Source: Vibrio salinus (GTDB taxonomy: Bacteria > Pseudomonadota > Gammaproteobacteria > Enterobacterales > Vibrionaceae). Taken from it: DNA of 64,000 bases. The stretch spans positions 992,001 through 1,056,000 of the forward strand of contig NZ_JAJSDZ010000009.1 of NCBI RefSeq assembly GCF_021272385.1. Reading direction: 5' to 3'. How positions within the stretch are numbered: the stretch's first letter is position 1; every line of letters begins with the position of its first letter. Shown piece by piece: positions 34,209 through 42,938 of this stretch. A program made the position numbers and the translations under genes. Below the pieces are notes generated by a model. It was not told where the DNA came from. It made no database searches and saw only the letters and a program-made list of their open reading frames with translations.

Positions 34209-34324
34209 TGTCCTTTTCTCTCCGGAGTAGTGTGTGTTTTTTAGCATTATTACCACGGCGTCAGCTATTGAAAAACGGAAAAAACTGAGGCTTAATATGA
34301 GTAAAACTCACAATGGGATGTGTT

Positions 34325-35230
34325 ATGACGTTGCCACCTCTCTATGCTTTAAGGGCATTTGAAGCTGCCGCTCGTCTTGGCTCGTTCAGCAAGGCTGCGA
34401 AACAACTGAATGTGACGCCTGGTGCGATCAGTCGCCATATCCGGACTCTTGAAGAATGGTTTGAGTGCGATCTCTTTACGCGTAATGGCCCTCACATTAG
34501 GGTCACCGATTCCGGCCGGGCGCTAACCGGGCAGTTGACGGAAGGCTTTTCCTGTCTGGAACGGGCCTGCGATTCGCTTCGCAGTAATCGACGGGAAATC
34601 CGTTTAAAAGCCCCGTCGACACTGACGATGCGCTGGCTTTTGGATGTGTTGACTTCGTTTCGTGAGAATTACTCAACACCGGTTGTTGAGATCACCAGTG
34701 TCTGGATGGATAAGGACGCGGTGGATTTCAGTTGTGAGCCTTATGACTGTGCCATTTTACTGGGAAACGGGCAGTTTGGTCCGGAAACGGAAAGCAGTCT
34801 TCTCTTCGAAGAGTGGCTGACTCCTGTTTGTGTTCCGGAGCTGGTCAGACAGGCACAACAGAATCTTCCGGATTGTGAGTTAATTCATCCATCTCCCGAT
34901 CGCCGTGACTGGCGGCGGTGGCTGAAACGAACCGGTAAATTCAGCCAGTTAAATCTCTCCCGGGGTAAAGTCTTTGATACCCTTGAACAGGGGAATCTGG
35001 CAGCAATCCGGGGTCATGGTATTTCCGTGGGTGACGTTTTACTGAGTCAGGAAGCCATTTCTGCCGGTCAGTTGGCGTTGCCATTCAATGAGGCTGTTGC
35101 GACCGGAGAAAGTTATTATCTTGTCTGGCCGAAAGACACCACCCGCAGAGATAATATTGATTTATTCTATCACTGGCTGAAAGGGGCGGTACCCCGGAAT
35201 GAACAGGAAAATATTGATTGGCTCAGATGA
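34325..35230 (+). CDS. LysR-family regulator (GcvA-like)
   Basis: A 301-residue LysR protein: helix-turn-helix LRAFEAAARLGSFSKAAKQL ... TPGAISRHIRTLEEWF (about residues 6-48) and an effector domain (about 90-290). The start LPPLYALRAFEAAARLGSFS is typical of the GcvA/AmpR subgroup. ATG 34325 is preferred (GGGATG 7 bases upstream) over ATG 34313. It is divergent from LysE2 and 15 bp before the HAD gene, so it may regulate LysE2 and be co-transcribed with the HAD gene. Confidence 0.85.
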   Translation: MTLPPLYALRAFEAAARLGSFSKAAKQLNVTPGAISRHIRTLEEWFECDLFTRNGPHIRVTDSGRALTGQLTEGFSCLERACDSLRSNRREIRLKAPSTLTMRWLLDVLTSFRENYSTPVVEITSVWMDKDAVDFSCEPYDCAILLGNGQFGPETESSLLFEEWLTPVCVPELVRQAQQNLPDCELIHPSPDRRDWRRWLKRTGKFSQLNLSRGKVFDTLEQGNLAAIRGHGISVGDVLLSQEAISAGQLALPFNEAVATGESYYLVWPKDTTRRDNIDLFYHWLKGAVPRNEQENIDWLR

Positions 35231-35245
35231 TCAAAAGGAAAGAAA

Positions 35246-35728
35246 ATGACAAAAGTATATCTGTTTGACTGGGGTGATACATTAATGGTGGATTTCCCTG
35301 ATCTGCCGGGAAAAATGTGTGACTGGGTTAACGTTGAAATGGTAGAAGGTGCGGAAAGCGTGTTGTCGCAGTTATCGGCTAACGCCCGGATATTTATTGC
35401 GACCAATGCGGCAGAGTCCAGTGAGGATGATATACGGAAAGCGTTTGAAAGAGTGGGTTTAGCACAGTATATCACGGGATATTTTTGTAAAGCGAATCTG
35501 GGCATTGGTAAAGGCAGCCCGGAATTTTTTTATAAGATAGCTGAGATACTTGGCGTCCCGGCAGAATCAATCACTATGGTCGGGGATTCCATTAAAAACG
35601 ATATTGAGCCGGCACTAAAAGCCGGGGTTGCCGCAGTTTGGTTTAATTCCCGTCAGCATACGCCGGAAATTTCCACTACCGGTTACCGGCAGATTCATTG
35701 TTTACATGAGCTTTGTTTGCGTGATTAG
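35246..35728 (+). CDS. HAD-family phosphatase
   Basis: A 160-residue protein with HAD motif I in VYLFDWGDTL (nucleophile Asp8), motif II around IATNAAES, the lysine of LGIGKGSPEF, and motif IV MVGDSIKNDIEPALKAG. The cap is very short, so a small accessible active site is likely. Substrate unknown. AAAGGA precedes the ATG, 15 bp after the LysR stop, and its stop overlaps the convergent ynjF stop by 4 bp. Confidence 0.82.
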   Translation: MTKVYLFDWGDTLMVDFPDLPGKMCDWVNVEMVEGAESVLSQLSANARIFIATNAAESSEDDIRKAFERVGLAQYITGYFCKANLGIGKGSPEFFYKIAEILGVPAESITMVGDSIKNDIEPALKAGVAAVWFNSRQHTPEISTTGYRQIHCLHELCLRD

Positions 35729-36333
35729 TCTTTTAATGTCTGATACCCGGCCCAGATTCGGGTGGCAGTCGTAATCCAGCACAGGCTGCCAAATATCCAT
35801 GCAATGACGGCAAAATGGGCAGGGAATAGACAGAAAAGAATCAGACAGGCAATGGTTTCTGTCCCTTCTGTTAATCCGCCTATGTAGTACAGTGATTTCT
35901 GCCGGTACACCGGATTTTCTATGTTCCTTTTTCCTGCCATTACAGCAAAACTAAGAAAACTTGAGCCTGTGCCGATAAATGAAAAAATCAAAAAAGCGCC
36001 GGCGATGGCATTGGCGGATGGGTTTGCCAGGACAAAACCGAAAGGAATCAGTGAGTAAAAAAGAAAATCCAGCGTAATGTCAAGAAATCCCCCACAGTCT
36101 GTGATTCCCTGACGTCGGGCCAGAGCGCCATCCAGACCATCAAAAATCCGGTTGAGTAGGATAAACCCTAGAGTCCACAGGTACTGCTCCAGTATCAGGG
36201 CCGGTAATGACAGTAACCCGATAGCAAAACCGGTAACGGTAACCTGATTTGCCGTGATGCCGGTTTTGTCCAGTAATGATGATAAAGCCGATAACGGAAC
36301 TCGAACCATTTTAATGGAATAACGATCTAGCAT
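35725..36333 (-). CDS. ynjF: CDP-alcohol phosphatidyltransferase-family membrane protein
   Basis: A 202-residue membrane protein with the CDP-alcohol phosphotransferase signature spread over FDGLDGALARRQGITDCGGFLDITLD (DG-x2-DG...AR...G...D...D; about residues 64-89) and about six helices. It matches YnjF along its length, including SFIGTGSSFLSFA and YYIGGLTEGTET. Family enzymes transfer a phospho-alcohol to or from a lipid; the substrate of YnjF is not known. The ATG overlaps the ynjD end by 7 bases, AAGGAA upstream, so it is the last gene of the ynj operon. Confidence 0.88.
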   Translation of the reverse strand: MLDRYSIKMVRVPLSALSSLLDKTGITANQVTVTGFAIGLLSLPALILEQYLWTLGFILLNRIFDGLDGALARRQGITDCGGFLDITLDFLFYSLIPFGFVLANPSANAIAGAFLIFSFIGTGSSFLSFAVMAGKRNIENPVYRQKSLYYIGGLTEGTETIACLILFCLFPAHFAVIAWIFGSLCWITTATRIWAGYQTLKD

Positions 36334-37031
36334 TCTGATTCCTTATGTGGATTGATATCGGTAAGCGGTTCTGTGACGGAGCGATCACCGGTTTCTTTTG
36401 CATCCCAGGGCCAGCACAGGACAACGCCATCTTCCGGTGCGTCATCCCGGTCATGCGTGACCATAATCGCGGGTATGTTTTTTGCCCGTATTTGTTCGAA
36501 AACAAGCTGGCGGAACTCGGTACGCAAAGCTTTATCCAGTTTATTGAAAGGCTCATCAAGCAGAACAGCCTGAGGTTCGGACAACAACATTCTCATCAGG
36601 CTGACTCTGGCACGCTGACCTCCTGAGATCTGCTCCGGCATATGGTCGGCCAGAGACTGCAGATCAATGGAAGCGAGTGTCTGCATGGCCTGTTCACGCC
36701 TTTTTTCTCCTTTATATTTTTTGGGTAAACCAAACATCAGGTTTTCCAGAATGTTCAGATGAGGAAACAGTAAATCATCCTGAAACAGTAAACCGATTTT
36801 ACGTTCATTCGGAGGAAGGCTGACGACCGGCCTGTCATGCAGCAAAATGTTTCCTGACATTGTGAATTCCGGCGCTAAGTGACCGGCAATCGCCGCCAGT
36901 AATGTGGACTTCCCGCACCCGCTGGGCCCCATAAGTGTATAGACATCTCCGCCACCGACGGAGAAGGAAACCGGAGGAAATAACCGGGTGCTCTGATGAT
37001 GAATACTAAGGTCGCTGACTGACAGAGTCAT
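36327..37031 (-). CDS. ynjD: ABC transporter ATP-binding protein
   Basis: A 234-residue ATPase with Walker A GPSGCGKST (about residues 37-45), Q-loop LLFQDDLLF, signature SGGQRARVSL, Walker B AVLLDEPF and H-loop VTHDRDD. It is most like YnjD. The start at 37031 has GGAGGAG before the ATG; a longer frame from 37133 lies inside ynjC and is rejected. It energises the YnjBCD importer. It overlaps ynjC by 26 bp and ynjF by 7 bp. Confidence 0.9.
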   Translation of the reverse strand: MTLSVSDLSIHHQSTRLFPPVSFSVGGGDVYTLMGPSGCGKSTLLAAIAGHLAPEFTMSGNILLHDRPVVSLPPNERKIGLLFQDDLLFPHLNILENLMFGLPKKYKGEKRREQAMQTLASIDLQSLADHMPEQISGGQRARVSLMRMLLSEPQAVLLDEPFNKLDKALRTEFRQLVFEQIRAKNIPAIMVTHDRDDAPEDGVVLCWPWDAKETGDRSVTEPLTDINPHKESEC

Positions 37032-38664
37032 GGATTCTCCTCCGGTTGAAAAATAACGCCAGGCTGAAAAAGACAAGTGGTAATATTCCCTGAAGCAGTC
37101 CGTAAATCGCCATGACTCTACGATCCTGACCACTGCTCAGAGCGACCGCTTCTGTTGTCAGTGTGCTGATGCGCCCGGCCCCCAGCATTTGTGTCGGAAG
37201 ATATTGTGCCAGACTGACGCTGATTCCGACAGCGAGGCCGAAGATAATTGCAGGCTGGACCTGTGGCCGTTTTACGTGCCACCATGTTTGCCAGGCAGTT
37301 TTCCCCAGACTGCGGCTGCACATATCCAGACGTATATCGTAACTCCGCCAGGTGCCGTCAAGAGTGAGATAGAGATAAGGAAAAACAAAGATAAGATGAC
37401 TCCACATTACCCATAACTGGTAATGTTGCCCCGGGATAAGGAAGGTTGAGACCTGAATACCAAAAAGCAGGGATAATTGCGGTGTAATAAGCGGTATTGT
37501 AAACAGCCAGACAGGCAGTCCCCGATGGTATTTACTACGGAATTCAAGACACGAAACAACCAGGATCAGTGCCAGAATGGAGCTGACCGTTGCATAAAAA
37601 AGGCTGTTTCCGATAAGTGTGATGATGTTCGATAGTTCCTGCTCCCAGAACCGGGAGCTTAGCTGAGACGGTAACAGTGCCGGGAAACGCCAGCGGAGAG
37701 CAAAAGACCATAAGATCAATATGGGGAAGGTGAACAGCGGAATGAACAGGAAAAAAGGCAACCGGGGTGGTTTTGTTTTTTCATGTCGCCGTTTGTTCGA
37801 TGAGGCACCGCTGGTTTGCCATTGTCTGCATTTTTGTAAGATGAACCATTCCACGCTGCGCATAAGACATAATACCATTGCGGTCAGTCCCAACATCAGC
37901 AATGCGCCTGCTGCGGCGCGGGGAAGAAAGAAAATATCCGGTTCATTGAACCATTGCCAGAGGACCACCGCTAAAGTAGGAGGCCGGGTAGGTCCTAAAA
38001 TAAGCGCAACATCCACCACGGAAAGCCCGTAGGCCGCAACCGCAAACAATGGTAAACGGAGTCTCGGCATCCAGAGTGGAAATATGACCATTCGCCAGCT
38101 CTCAGACCGGGTATACCCCAGGCTTTCGGATACGGCGCAAAGGCGCTGGACATTGAGCTGACGTAAAACCGGGATGCTCATGATCAGCAGAAAAGGGGTT
38201 TCCTTGATGGCAAGCATCAGTATCAGACCGATTCCGAACGGATCTTTAATGAGATTCATCTCCCCGTCAAACGAGATTCCCATAGCTTCCAGCACCCGGA
38301 ATACCCATCCTGTTGGCGATAGCAATAGAACCAGACTGATAGCCAGAGCGACATGCGGCATTGCAAGCATCGGTGATAAGCTGCTCTCCAGTTTTTCCCA
38401 GAGTGGCTTTCCCCAGTGATGGCTTAGAATGACATAGGTCAGAAAGAGTGCCAGAAGCGTACTGCTAAACCCGGTAAAAAGCGTTAAGGCAATCGATTCT
38501 GTCAGGTTTGGCCAGTCAATAATTTGCCGGAAAGCTTCTGTTCCTGGTGCCATATACCCCAGAGCAGGCAGCCATGAAATGGCCGGTAAAAAGACACCGA
38601 TTACGCCAGGTATTAATGGAGCAAAGCAAAGAAGCAGAGCAGTTGTGTAAATCAGCCGAATCAT
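37006..38664 (-). CDS. ynjC: ABC transporter permease (double-length)
   Basis: A protein of about 552 residues with two binding-protein-dependent permease halves, each about six helices, as in thiamine- and iron-type (ThiP/FbpB-like) permeases. It corresponds to YnjC. The start is uncertain: ATG 38664 has GGAGG only 3 bases upstream, and a GTG at 38694 lies 16 bp after ynjB without a ribosome-binding site. The ATG is favoured since it begins directly at the first helix (MIRLIYTTALLLCFAPL). Substrate unknown. Confidence 0.85.
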   Translation of the reverse strand: MIRLIYTTALLLCFAPLIPGVIGVFLPAISWLPALGYMAPGTEAFRQIIDWPNLTESIALTLFTGFSSTLLALFLTYVILSHHWGKPLWEKLESSLSPMLAMPHVALAISLVLLLSPTGWVFRVLEAMGISFDGEMNLIKDPFGIGLILMLAIKETPFLLIMSIPVLRQLNVQRLCAVSESLGYTRSESWRMVIFPLWMPRLRLPLFAVAAYGLSVVDVALILGPTRPPTLAVVLWQWFNEPDIFFLPRAAAGALLMLGLTAMVLCLMRSVEWFILQKCRQWQTSGASSNKRRHEKTKPPRLPFFLFIPLFTFPILILWSFALRWRFPALLPSQLSSRFWEQELSNIITLIGNSLFYATVSSILALILVVSCLEFRSKYHRGLPVWLFTIPLITPQLSLLFGIQVSTFLIPGQHYQLWVMWSHLIFVFPYLYLTLDGTWRSYDIRLDMCSRSLGKTAWQTWWHVKRPQVQPAIIFGLAVGISVSLAQYLPTQMLGAGRISTLTTEAVALSSGQDRRVMAIYGLLQGILPLVFFSLALFFNRRRIHDSVSQRP

Positions 38665-38709
38665 AAACCTCCGGGAACAATAAGCGGATGACACAGTACG
38701 TAGAACGCA

Positions 38710-39873
38710 TCAATGGCCATAGCGTCTCTGCCATTCTGTCTCAATAGCCAGTAACCAACTGGGATGTGGCTCTGGAATGGATTTAAATAGTTTGCTGCTC
38801 TTTTGACCGGCTTTGGCTAACACGTCTTTGTTAAGGATTGATGGATCGCCCCAGATATGTGTATCGGCTTTTCTTGCCTGAGCCTGCGGGCTTATCAAAA
38901 AATTGATGGTGACCAATGCTCCGGCTCTTGCCTTGGCGTTCCATGGAATTGCCAGGAAATGAATATTAGAAAGTGCACCCTGTTCAAAAGCATAGGTACT
39001 GGCTGTTTGGGGTAATTTCCCATTTTCTATTGCTGCTTTTGCAGCGTTGGGGTTGAAAGTAATGGCCAACAGTAATTGCCGGTCATCCAGTAACTGGATC
39101 ATCTGGCTGCTACCGGACGGGAACTGTTTCCCTTGTTGCCAGGCGACCGGATTGAGCTGATCCAGATAGTGCCATAAAGGGGCTGTCACTCTGTTGAAAC
39201 GGTTTTTTTCACTTTGAATATCAATGGGTTTGTATAATTCACCGGGTTCCGGTGTCAGTTCAAGTAACGCGGCTTTAAGAAAGCTGCTTCCGTGAAACTC
39301 CGGAGGCTGGGGATAGGTGATCTTCCCGGGAAACGCATTTGCCAGACTGAGTAAATCGGAAAAGCTGCGGGGGGGATTACTGAGTGTTTGGGTATCGTGG
39401 ATAAAAACCAGTTGGCCGACACCCCACGGAGCTTCAAACCCTTCTGTTGGTTCGGTAAAGTCTTCAAAAACCGGGAGGGTTTTATCGACCAGCTTCCAGT
39501 TTGGTAATCTGTCGACAATCGGGCCATAGAGCAGATGATTTTTTTTCATGGACTGGAAGTTTTCACCATTGATCCAGACTAAATCGACACTGCCATCCTG
39601 ATTTTTTCCGGCGGTTTTTTCTGCCAGTAAACGTTGAGTTGTTTCGGCAATATCGGTAACTTTGACATGTTTTAGCTGAACGCCATACCGGTTTTGTAGT
39701 TGTTGGTCTGCCCAGCGCAGATAGTCATTAATTTCCTGGCTGCCACCCCATGCATTAAAATAGACGGTTTGTCCTCTGGCTTCCTTTAATATGGTGTCCC
39801 AGTCCGTTAAATTCTGAGCGTTTGTAAGAGTTGATACCAGCAATACCAGCAATCCTGTGAATAATCTCTTCAT
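38710..39873 (-). CDS. ynjB: periplasmic solute-binding protein
   Basis: A 387-residue protein with a signal peptide (MKRLFTGLLVLLVSTLTNAQ, cleavage after TNA) and an extracellular-solute-binding fold: VYFNAWGGSQEINDYLRWA near the mature N terminus and the DLVWINGENF segment. It matches YnjB and delivers ligand to YnjC. Ligand unknown; similar binding proteins carry thiamine-like compounds, iron or polyamines. GGGAGG before the ATG. It is 40 bp after the fusion gene, in one operon. Confidence 0.88.
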   Translation of the reverse strand: MKRLFTGLLVLLVSTLTNAQNLTDWDTILKEARGQTVYFNAWGGSQEINDYLRWADQQLQNRYGVQLKHVKVTDIAETTQRLLAEKTAGKNQDGSVDLVWINGENFQSMKKNHLLYGPIVDRLPNWKLVDKTLPVFEDFTEPTEGFEAPWGVGQLVFIHDTQTLSNPPRSFSDLLSLANAFPGKITYPQPPEFHGSSFLKAALLELTPEPGELYKPIDIQSEKNRFNRVTAPLWHYLDQLNPVAWQQGKQFPSGSSQMIQLLDDRQLLLAITFNPNAAKAAIENGKLPQTASTYAFEQGALSNIHFLAIPWNAKARAGALVTINFLISPQAQARKADTHIWGDPSILNKDVLAKAGQKSSKLFKSIPEPHPSWLLAIETEWQRRYGH

Positions 39874-39913
39874 TTTCTTCCTCCCTGTTTTTTATTATTT
39901 ATAAGTAATTGAT

Positions 39914-42085
39914 TTATTGGCTATGACGCATCCAGTTGTGGTATTTCTCTACTATGCGGAGTAATCCCTCAGGAGCATGCGTCTTTTTCCACTCTCCTGC
40001 GGTGTATTTTGCTGCTTCACTCATTGTGGGGTAGGGATGGATGGTTCCCAATAGTTTGTTAAGGCCTAATCCGTGTCTCATTGCCAGTGTAAATTCAGCC
40101 AACATGTCACCGGCCCGGTCTGCGACAATGGTGACACCAAGAATTTTGTCTTTACCTTTAGGCGTAATGACTTTAATAAAACCATAGTCTTCCCCATCCG
40201 TGATTGCACGGTCAAGATCGCTGAGTTTGTAGATTGTGATCTCATATTTATTTTCAAAATCAGAATGTTGTTGACGGGCTTCTGTTTCATTTATACCTAC
40301 CCGGGCAAGTTCCGGAGAGGTATAGGTTACCGCAGGAAGAACCGAATAATCGGCTTTGAATTTTTTAAACTGACCGAACAGTCCGTTAACGGCGGCATAC
40401 CACGCCTGATGCGCGGCAGCGTGGGTAAGCTGATACGGCCCGGAAACATCGCCAACGGCAAAAATATTAGGGTATTTGGTTTGTAAATAGTCGTTAACTT
40501 CTATGGTGCCTTTTTCTGTTGTTCCTATCCCTAGATTGTCCAGCCCGAATCCCTCAACATTGGCAACCCGGCCAAGGGCCAGCATGACGGCATCAAATGG
40601 GATGACGGACGTATTTTTTTTGGTGTCTTCCAGACAGACCTGTTGAATGGTCTGCCCGGATGGGTCATTGAGAGACTCGAACCGGACGGCTTTATAGCCG
40701 GTTTTTATGGTCACCTTGTCGTTTTCAAGACGTTGTCGAACTAACTGTGCGGCTTCGGTATCTTCACGGATCAGAAGCTGCTCTGCCATTTCTATCAGCG
40801 TAACCTGACTGCCTAACCGGCTGAAGCTCTGGGCCAGTTCGCAGCCAATAGGGCCCCCGCCAAGAACCAGTAACCGCTTGGGAAGTTCTGTGAGTGACCA
40901 GATGGTGTCCGAAGTATAATGGCGAACGTCACTGAGCCCGGGAATGGCGGGTATCAAGGGTCGCGCGCCCGTCGCAATGACAATGTTCCGGGTTGTGATT
41001 CGGGTTCCCTGAACGGAGACTTCCCAGGGGGAAAGAAGCGTCGCTTCGCCTTCAATGCAGTTCACTCCCAATTGTGTGTAACGTTCCATGCTGTCGTGAG
41101 GTTCAATGGATTTGATCACGTGATGAATCCGGTTCATGACTTTGCGGAAATCAACCTGAGCCTGCCCGGTATGAATGCCGAATTGTTCGGCATGGGCTAT
41201 TTCTTTCATGGTATGGGCAGCGCGGATGAGGGCTTTTGATGGGACGCAACCGGTATTGAGACAATCACCGCCCATTTTTTCTTTTTCTATCAGGGTGACT
41301 TTTGCTTTAACGGCGGCGGCAATATAGGCACTGACCAGACCGCCGGCACCGGCACCAATGACCACCATATTCTGATCGAAACGGTTTGGTTTGGTCCAGG
41401 GGGTATAAACACGACGCTGTTGTATCCATGCCATCGTTTTTTTAGCCAGCAATGGGAATATCCCCAATAGAACCAGTGATATCAGAATCGGTGGCGACAG
41501 GATGCCACTGAGTGACTTGAGCTGTCCGATCTGGGTTCCTGCATTGACATAGACCATGGTGCCCGCCAGCATGCCTAACTGGCTGATGATGTAAAAGGTC
41601 CGGGTTTTCATGGGCGTGAGAGCCATCAGGATATTGATCAGAAAAAAAGGGAAAACGGGGATCAGGCGCAGGGTAAACAGATAAAAAGCGCCGTCTTTTT
41701 TTATGCCCTGATTCATGGCATTTAACCGATGGTGAAATTTGGTTTGTACCCAGTCGTGAAGCAGATAACGACTGACCAGAAAGGCCAGTGTTGCCCCGGC
41801 AGAGCTGGCGAAAGAAACCAGAAGCAGGCTCCACCAGAAGCCGAACAATGCCCCTCCGAGTAATGTCATGACTGCCGCGCCCGGAAGGGAAAGGGCTGTG
41901 ACGATAACATAAATAACAAAATAGACCGCGCTGGATTGTAACGGATTGCCGGCGATGACCTCCTGAAGAGCGGACTGCTGACTCTTTGCATTCTCAAGCG
42001 TGAAATACTGTCCGAGGTCGAACGCATACCATGTGCCAATCAGGGCGAGAACGACTCCCAATACAATGATCTTCCGTCGGTTCAT
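39914..42085 (-). CDS. fusion of TVP38/TMEM64 (DedA-like) membrane domain and mercuric-reductase-like flavoprotein
   Basis: A 723-residue protein of two parts. Residues 1-225 are a TVP38/TMEM64 (VTT) domain: helices about 6-22, 53-105, 133-215, with the GALFGFWWSLLLVS motif. Residues about 238-720 are a complete pyridine-nucleotide disulfide oxidoreductase: FAD motif VVIGAGAGG (242-250), redox pair Cys275-Cys280 (GGDCLNTGCVPSK), NAD motif LGGGPIGCE and C-terminal catalytic GTIHPYPTMSEA. The flavoprotein would face the cytoplasm. In enterobacteria separate VTT genes (ydjX, ydjZ) adjoin ynjA-F, so a domain link is old. It lies between ynjA (12 bp) and ynjB. Confidence 0.88.
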   Translation of the reverse strand: MNRRKIIVLGVVLALIGTWYAFDLGQYFTLENAKSQQSALQEVIAGNPLQSSAVYFVIYVIVTALSLPGAAVMTLLGGALFGFWWSLLLVSFASSAGATLAFLVSRYLLHDWVQTKFHHRLNAMNQGIKKDGAFYLFTLRLIPVFPFFLINILMALTPMKTRTFYIISQLGMLAGTMVYVNAGTQIGQLKSLSGILSPPILISLVLLGIFPLLAKKTMAWIQQRRVYTPWTKPNRFDQNMVVIGAGAGGLVSAYIAAAVKAKVTLIEKEKMGGDCLNTGCVPSKALIRAAHTMKEIAHAEQFGIHTGQAQVDFRKVMNRIHHVIKSIEPHDSMERYTQLGVNCIEGEATLLSPWEVSVQGTRITTRNIVIATGARPLIPAIPGLSDVRHYTSDTIWSLTELPKRLLVLGGGPIGCELAQSFSRLGSQVTLIEMAEQLLIREDTEAAQLVRQRLENDKVTIKTGYKAVRFESLNDPSGQTIQQVCLEDTKKNTSVIPFDAVMLALGRVANVEGFGLDNLGIGTTEKGTIEVNDYLQTKYPNIFAVGDVSGPYQLTHAAAHQAWYAAVNGLFGQFKKFKADYSVLPAVTYTSPELARVGINETEARQQHSDFENKYEITIYKLSDLDRAITDGEDYGFIKVITPKGKDKILGVTIVADRAGDMLAEFTLAMRHGLGLNKLLGTIHPYPTMSEAAKYTAGEWKKTHAPEGLLRIVEKYHNWMRHSQ

Positions 42086-42097
42086 AGTTCAATCCTT

Positions 42098-42688
42098 TTA
42101 CTGGTTTTTATGTGGTGTTGCTACGTCGTTAATTTCAGTTTGTTCCGGTTGTATGGGCAGAGAGCAAAAACCTTGCTCCGGGACATCCAGAGCCGTGTTA
42201 AATTTGGCAGACAGATTCTGAAAAGCAACCAGTGCGGTAAGTTCAATGATGGCATCGTCATCAAACCATTGGTGCAGTGCTGTGAGCATGTCATCACTGA
42301 CTCGTTGACCGGTGATAGTCATGGCTTCGGTGTAACGGAGAACGGCCTGTTCCCGTTCCGTGAAAAGCGGGCTGTTTTGCCAGTCCGACAAGGCTTTGAT
42401 TTTTTCGATGGAATCACAGCGTTCCGCCAGTTTCATGCCATTGGCATCTACACAGAAAGCACAGACGTTTAACTGTGAGGTTCGTACGCAGATGAGTGAG
42501 CGTAAGACATCCGGAATAGGGGAGCTTTTTCGGTCCAGATAGCCAAAGAATCCGGCGACCAGCCAGAATAATGCCGGTTTTCGTCCCCAGAGTTTTGCCG
42601 GGTTCAGCACTTTTCCGTAATGGCGTTTTTGCAACCAGAGTAATGGCCGGACAAGCAATGAATAGTCATTTTTGGTGCTGATTCTCAC
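42098..42688 (-). CDS. ynjA: AhpD-like (carboxymuconolactone decarboxylase family) protein
   Basis: A 196-residue protein resembling YnjA, with the family's CxxC in VCAFCVDANGMKLAE (about residues 74-88) and the later LTALVAFQNLSAKFN helix. AhpD-like proteins use the CxxC pair for peroxide or thiol-disulfide chemistry. It starts with GTG (AAGGAA 7 bases upstream) and heads the operon ynjA-fusion-ynjB-ynjC-ynjD-ynjF. A Fur-like half-site and an 8-bp inverted repeat lie in its promoter region. The joint occurrence with a disulfide oxidoreductase suggests shared redox chemistry (inference). Confidence 0.85.
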   Translation of the reverse strand: MRISTKNDYSLLVRPLLWLQKRHYGKVLNPAKLWGRKPALFWLVAGFFGYLDRKSSPIPDVLRSLICVRTSQLNVCAFCVDANGMKLAERCDSIEKIKALSDWQNSPLFTEREQAVLRYTEAMTITGQRVSDDMLTALHQWFDDDAIIELTALVAFQNLSAKFNTALDVPEQGFCSLPIQPEQTEINDVATPHKNQ

Positions 42689-42727
42689 GTGAGTCTTCCT
42701 TGTTAACTATCTGAGGGATAAATAGTA

Positions 42728-42746
42728 AGTGTAATCTATTCTCATT
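42728..42746. promoter_or_regulatory. possible Fur-like site before ynjA
   Basis: On the minus strand AATGAGAATAGATTACACT. The first nine bases fit the vibrio Fur pattern exactly; the second half is poor. It lies 40-58 bp upstream of the ynjA start, near a TACTAT -10 candidate. Confidence 0.3.
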
Positions 42747-42759
42747 TTTATGCAGATTG

Positions 42760-42778
42760 ATAAGCATGTAATGCTTAT
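42760..42778. promoter_or_regulatory. inverted repeat upstream of ynjA
   Basis: ATAAGCAT-GTA-ATGCTTAT, perfect 8-bp arms, in the divergent ynjA/SDR gap. Candidate operator. Confidence 0.45.
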
Positions 42779-42938
42779 GATTTTCTGAAAGTCGGATTCA
42801 GAAGATCGTCTAAGATATTTCTTTATTAGGATGTGAACAGATAAACAGTCATGATGTCATTTTTTATGAAAAGTGTAGAGTATATTGTGTGTGTTAAATC
42901 ATAAATACACGTGAACTTATCTGTAATGGAATATAAGA

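Noticed and set aside
40073..40486. 137-codon plus-strand frame inside the fusion gene
   Set aside because: Antisense shadow of the oxidoreductase coding region; composition not protein-like.
39914..42085. Assembly or frame artefact making the VTT-flavoprotein fusion
   Set aside because: One continuous frame with a sensible linker of about 20 residues and no internal ribosome-binding site; both domains complete.
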